Part shown: piece by piece, positions 12,819 through 13,660 of the stretch | Layout: each line of letters opens with the position of its first letter | How positions within the stretch are numbered: the stretch's first letter is position 1 | From: Xanthobacteraceae bacterium | GTDB taxonomy: Bacteria > Pseudomonadota > Alphaproteobacteria > Rhizobiales > Xanthobacteraceae | Assembly (NCBI GenBank): GCA_030039655.1 | Contig: JASHVC010000463.1 | Span: 1-13,660 of the forward strand | Direction: 5' to 3' | Length of the DNA: 13,660 nucleotides | Position numbers and translations under genes: made by a program | The notes under the pieces: model-generated | Databases searched by the model: none | Told to the model about the DNA's origin: nothing | The model's input: the letters and a program-made list of their open reading frames with translations, nothing else

Positions 12819-13660
12819 TCACTTCCCGGCATTGAGCACGTCGGAAATCCAGTCCCACATGTAATGCACGGCGATGGTCGGATTGTCCACCTGACAGTGA
12901 TGGAAGCCGCCTTCCTCGCGCGTGAAGACCTTCAGCACTTTCTGTTTGGAGCCGACCGCGTCGAAACATTTTTCCGCGACCGCGAGCGGAATCTGCTCGT
13001 CGCCTTCGCCGTGCAGCAGGAGGAACGGACAGGCCATCTTCTGCACGATGCGGTCGAGACGGAACGCTTCGAGTTTTTTCATCGCCGAAGCACGGTCGGG
13101 AACGCCGAGCACCCATTGCAAGTGCTCGGGTGGCACCGACAGCGACGGCACCCTTCCGGATTCCAGTGCCTCGAAGCGCTTCACCCAAATCTCGTGAAAG
13201 TCCCATTGCGCACCCCAGGCGACGCAGCAGGCAAAGCGCGGCTCCAGCGACGCCGCGCGCGGCGCATAATAGCCGCCGAGGCTCAAGGCCATGACGCCGA
13301 TGCGCTTGGGGTCGAAGTCGCCGCGGCCGGCGAGATAGTCGTAAACCGGCGTGGCGTAGCGCTCGGTCTCGGCGATCAGCGGCAGATTGCGAAAGCGCAC
13401 GCTCTCGCCATTGCCCGGCCCGTCCATGATCAGGCAGCCGACGCCGCGCGCGGCGAGGTCGGGAATACCGTAGCCGTATTGCAGCTCTTTGGTGACGTCG
13501 AAGCCGTCGAAGAACACCATGGCCGGGGCAGGGGGCCCGTGGGTGGCTTCGGGGTCGGGATGCACCAGCAGTCCTGGCAGCGTCGTGTTTTCGTAGGGCA
13601 CCTCCACGGGCTCGATGCGCGGGCGGCGCATGAGCGCAGCGGCCTCCTTAAACAGCGCGA
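12819..13660 (-). CDS. alpha/beta hydrolase, FrsA/DUF1100-like, 5' end beyond the window
   Basis: Alpha/beta hydrolase related to the FrsA/DUF1100 and dienelactone-hydrolase-like esterases. An ATG at 13631 would give 270 residues, but the frame stays open to the right edge and the upstream codons read ALFKEAAAL, joining smoothly with MRRPRIEPVEVPYENTTLPG. This matches the linker from the helical N-terminal domain of such proteins, so the real start lies outside and 13631 is probably internal. Counting from that Met: the catalytic Ser117 in MALSLGGYYAP, the acid Asp211 in LLHGEGDEQIP, and the base His244 or His245 in EEGGFHHCQVDN. The oxyanion region is VFFDGFDV (39-46), with DGPGNGES at 70-77. 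The substrate is unknown. The cyclodeaminase gene follows on the same strand after a palindromic repeat. Confidence 0.87.
   Translation of the reverse strand, partial: ALFKEAAALMRRPRIEPVEVPYENTTLPGLLVHPDPEATHGPPAPAMVFFDGFDVTKELQYGYGIPDLAARGVGCLIMDGPGNGESVRFRNLPLIAETERYATPVYDYLAGRGDFDPKRIGVMALSLGGYYAPRAASLEPRFACCVAWGAQWDFHEIWVKRFEALESGRVPSLSVPPEHLQWVLGVPDRASAMKKLEAFRLDRIVQKMACPFLLLHGEGDEQIPLAVAEKCFDAVGSKQKVLKVFTREEGGFHHCQVDNPTIAVHYMWDWISDVLNAGK

Noticed and set aside
1..13660. CRISPR array, insertion sequence, prophage or defence system
   Set aside because: No regularly spaced repeats, transposase, integrase, phage or defence-type proteins are visible on either strand.

Overview
The window is a GC-rich chromosomal stretch of housekeeping and small accessory genes from an alphaproteobacterium, most likely of the order Hyphomicrobiales (Bradyrhizobium / Rhodopseudomonas / Pseudolabrys type). 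The lineage call rests on four things read in the sequence: a CpdR-type single-domain response regulator, an IbpA-like class A small heat-shock gene behind what looks like a ROSE RNA thermometer, a suhB/MmgR(alpha-r8)-like small RNA, and three long intergenic palindromic repeats of the kinds common in these genomes. No phage, transposase, CRISPR or toxin/defence genes were seen, and base use looks even across the window.

Layout. 1-2099 (minus): N-terminal 699 codons of glutamate synthase large subunit, gltB, running off the left edge. 2100-2554: gene-free leader with several small hairpins. 2555-3598 (plus): low-specificity L-threonine aldolase with a GTG start. 3697-4524 and 4706-5395 (plus): two exported proteins of unknown function, the second Pro-rich at its C-terminus. 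5448-5570: long palindromic repeat. 5654-6115 (minus): Hsp20, with a terminator downstream and a ROSE-like thermometer and candidate heat-shock promoter upstream. 6361-7305 (plus): PldB-like alpha/beta hydrolase. 7325-8107 (minus): HisN-type histidinol-phosphatase. 8441-8536 (plus): small RNA with its own promoter and a strong Rho-independent terminator. 8597-9484 (minus): N-formylglutamate amidohydrolase family protein. 9687-10046 (plus): CpdR. 10109-11551 (plus): DHA2-family MFS exporter. 11564-11663: second palindromic repeat. 11673-12701 (minus): ornithine cyclodeaminase / mu-crystallin family protein with a lysine-rich N-terminal tail. 12719-12806: third palindromic repeat. 12819-13660 (minus): FrsA/DUF1100-like alpha/beta hydrolase cut by the right edge.

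Most genes appear to be single transcription units. The only likely co-transcribed pairs are the two exported-protein genes (181 bp apart, with a possible internal promoter) and the hydrolase plus cyclodeaminase pair on the minus strand (117 bp apart, separated by a repeat). The metabolic genes are scattered: nitrogen assimilation (gltB), threonine/glycine (aldolase), histidine synthesis (hisN) and formylglutamate hydrolysis. They do not form one pathway. The most interesting content is RNA-level: the thermometer in front of hsp20 and the sRNA divergent from hisN. I did not find convincing evidence of a new multi-gene system.
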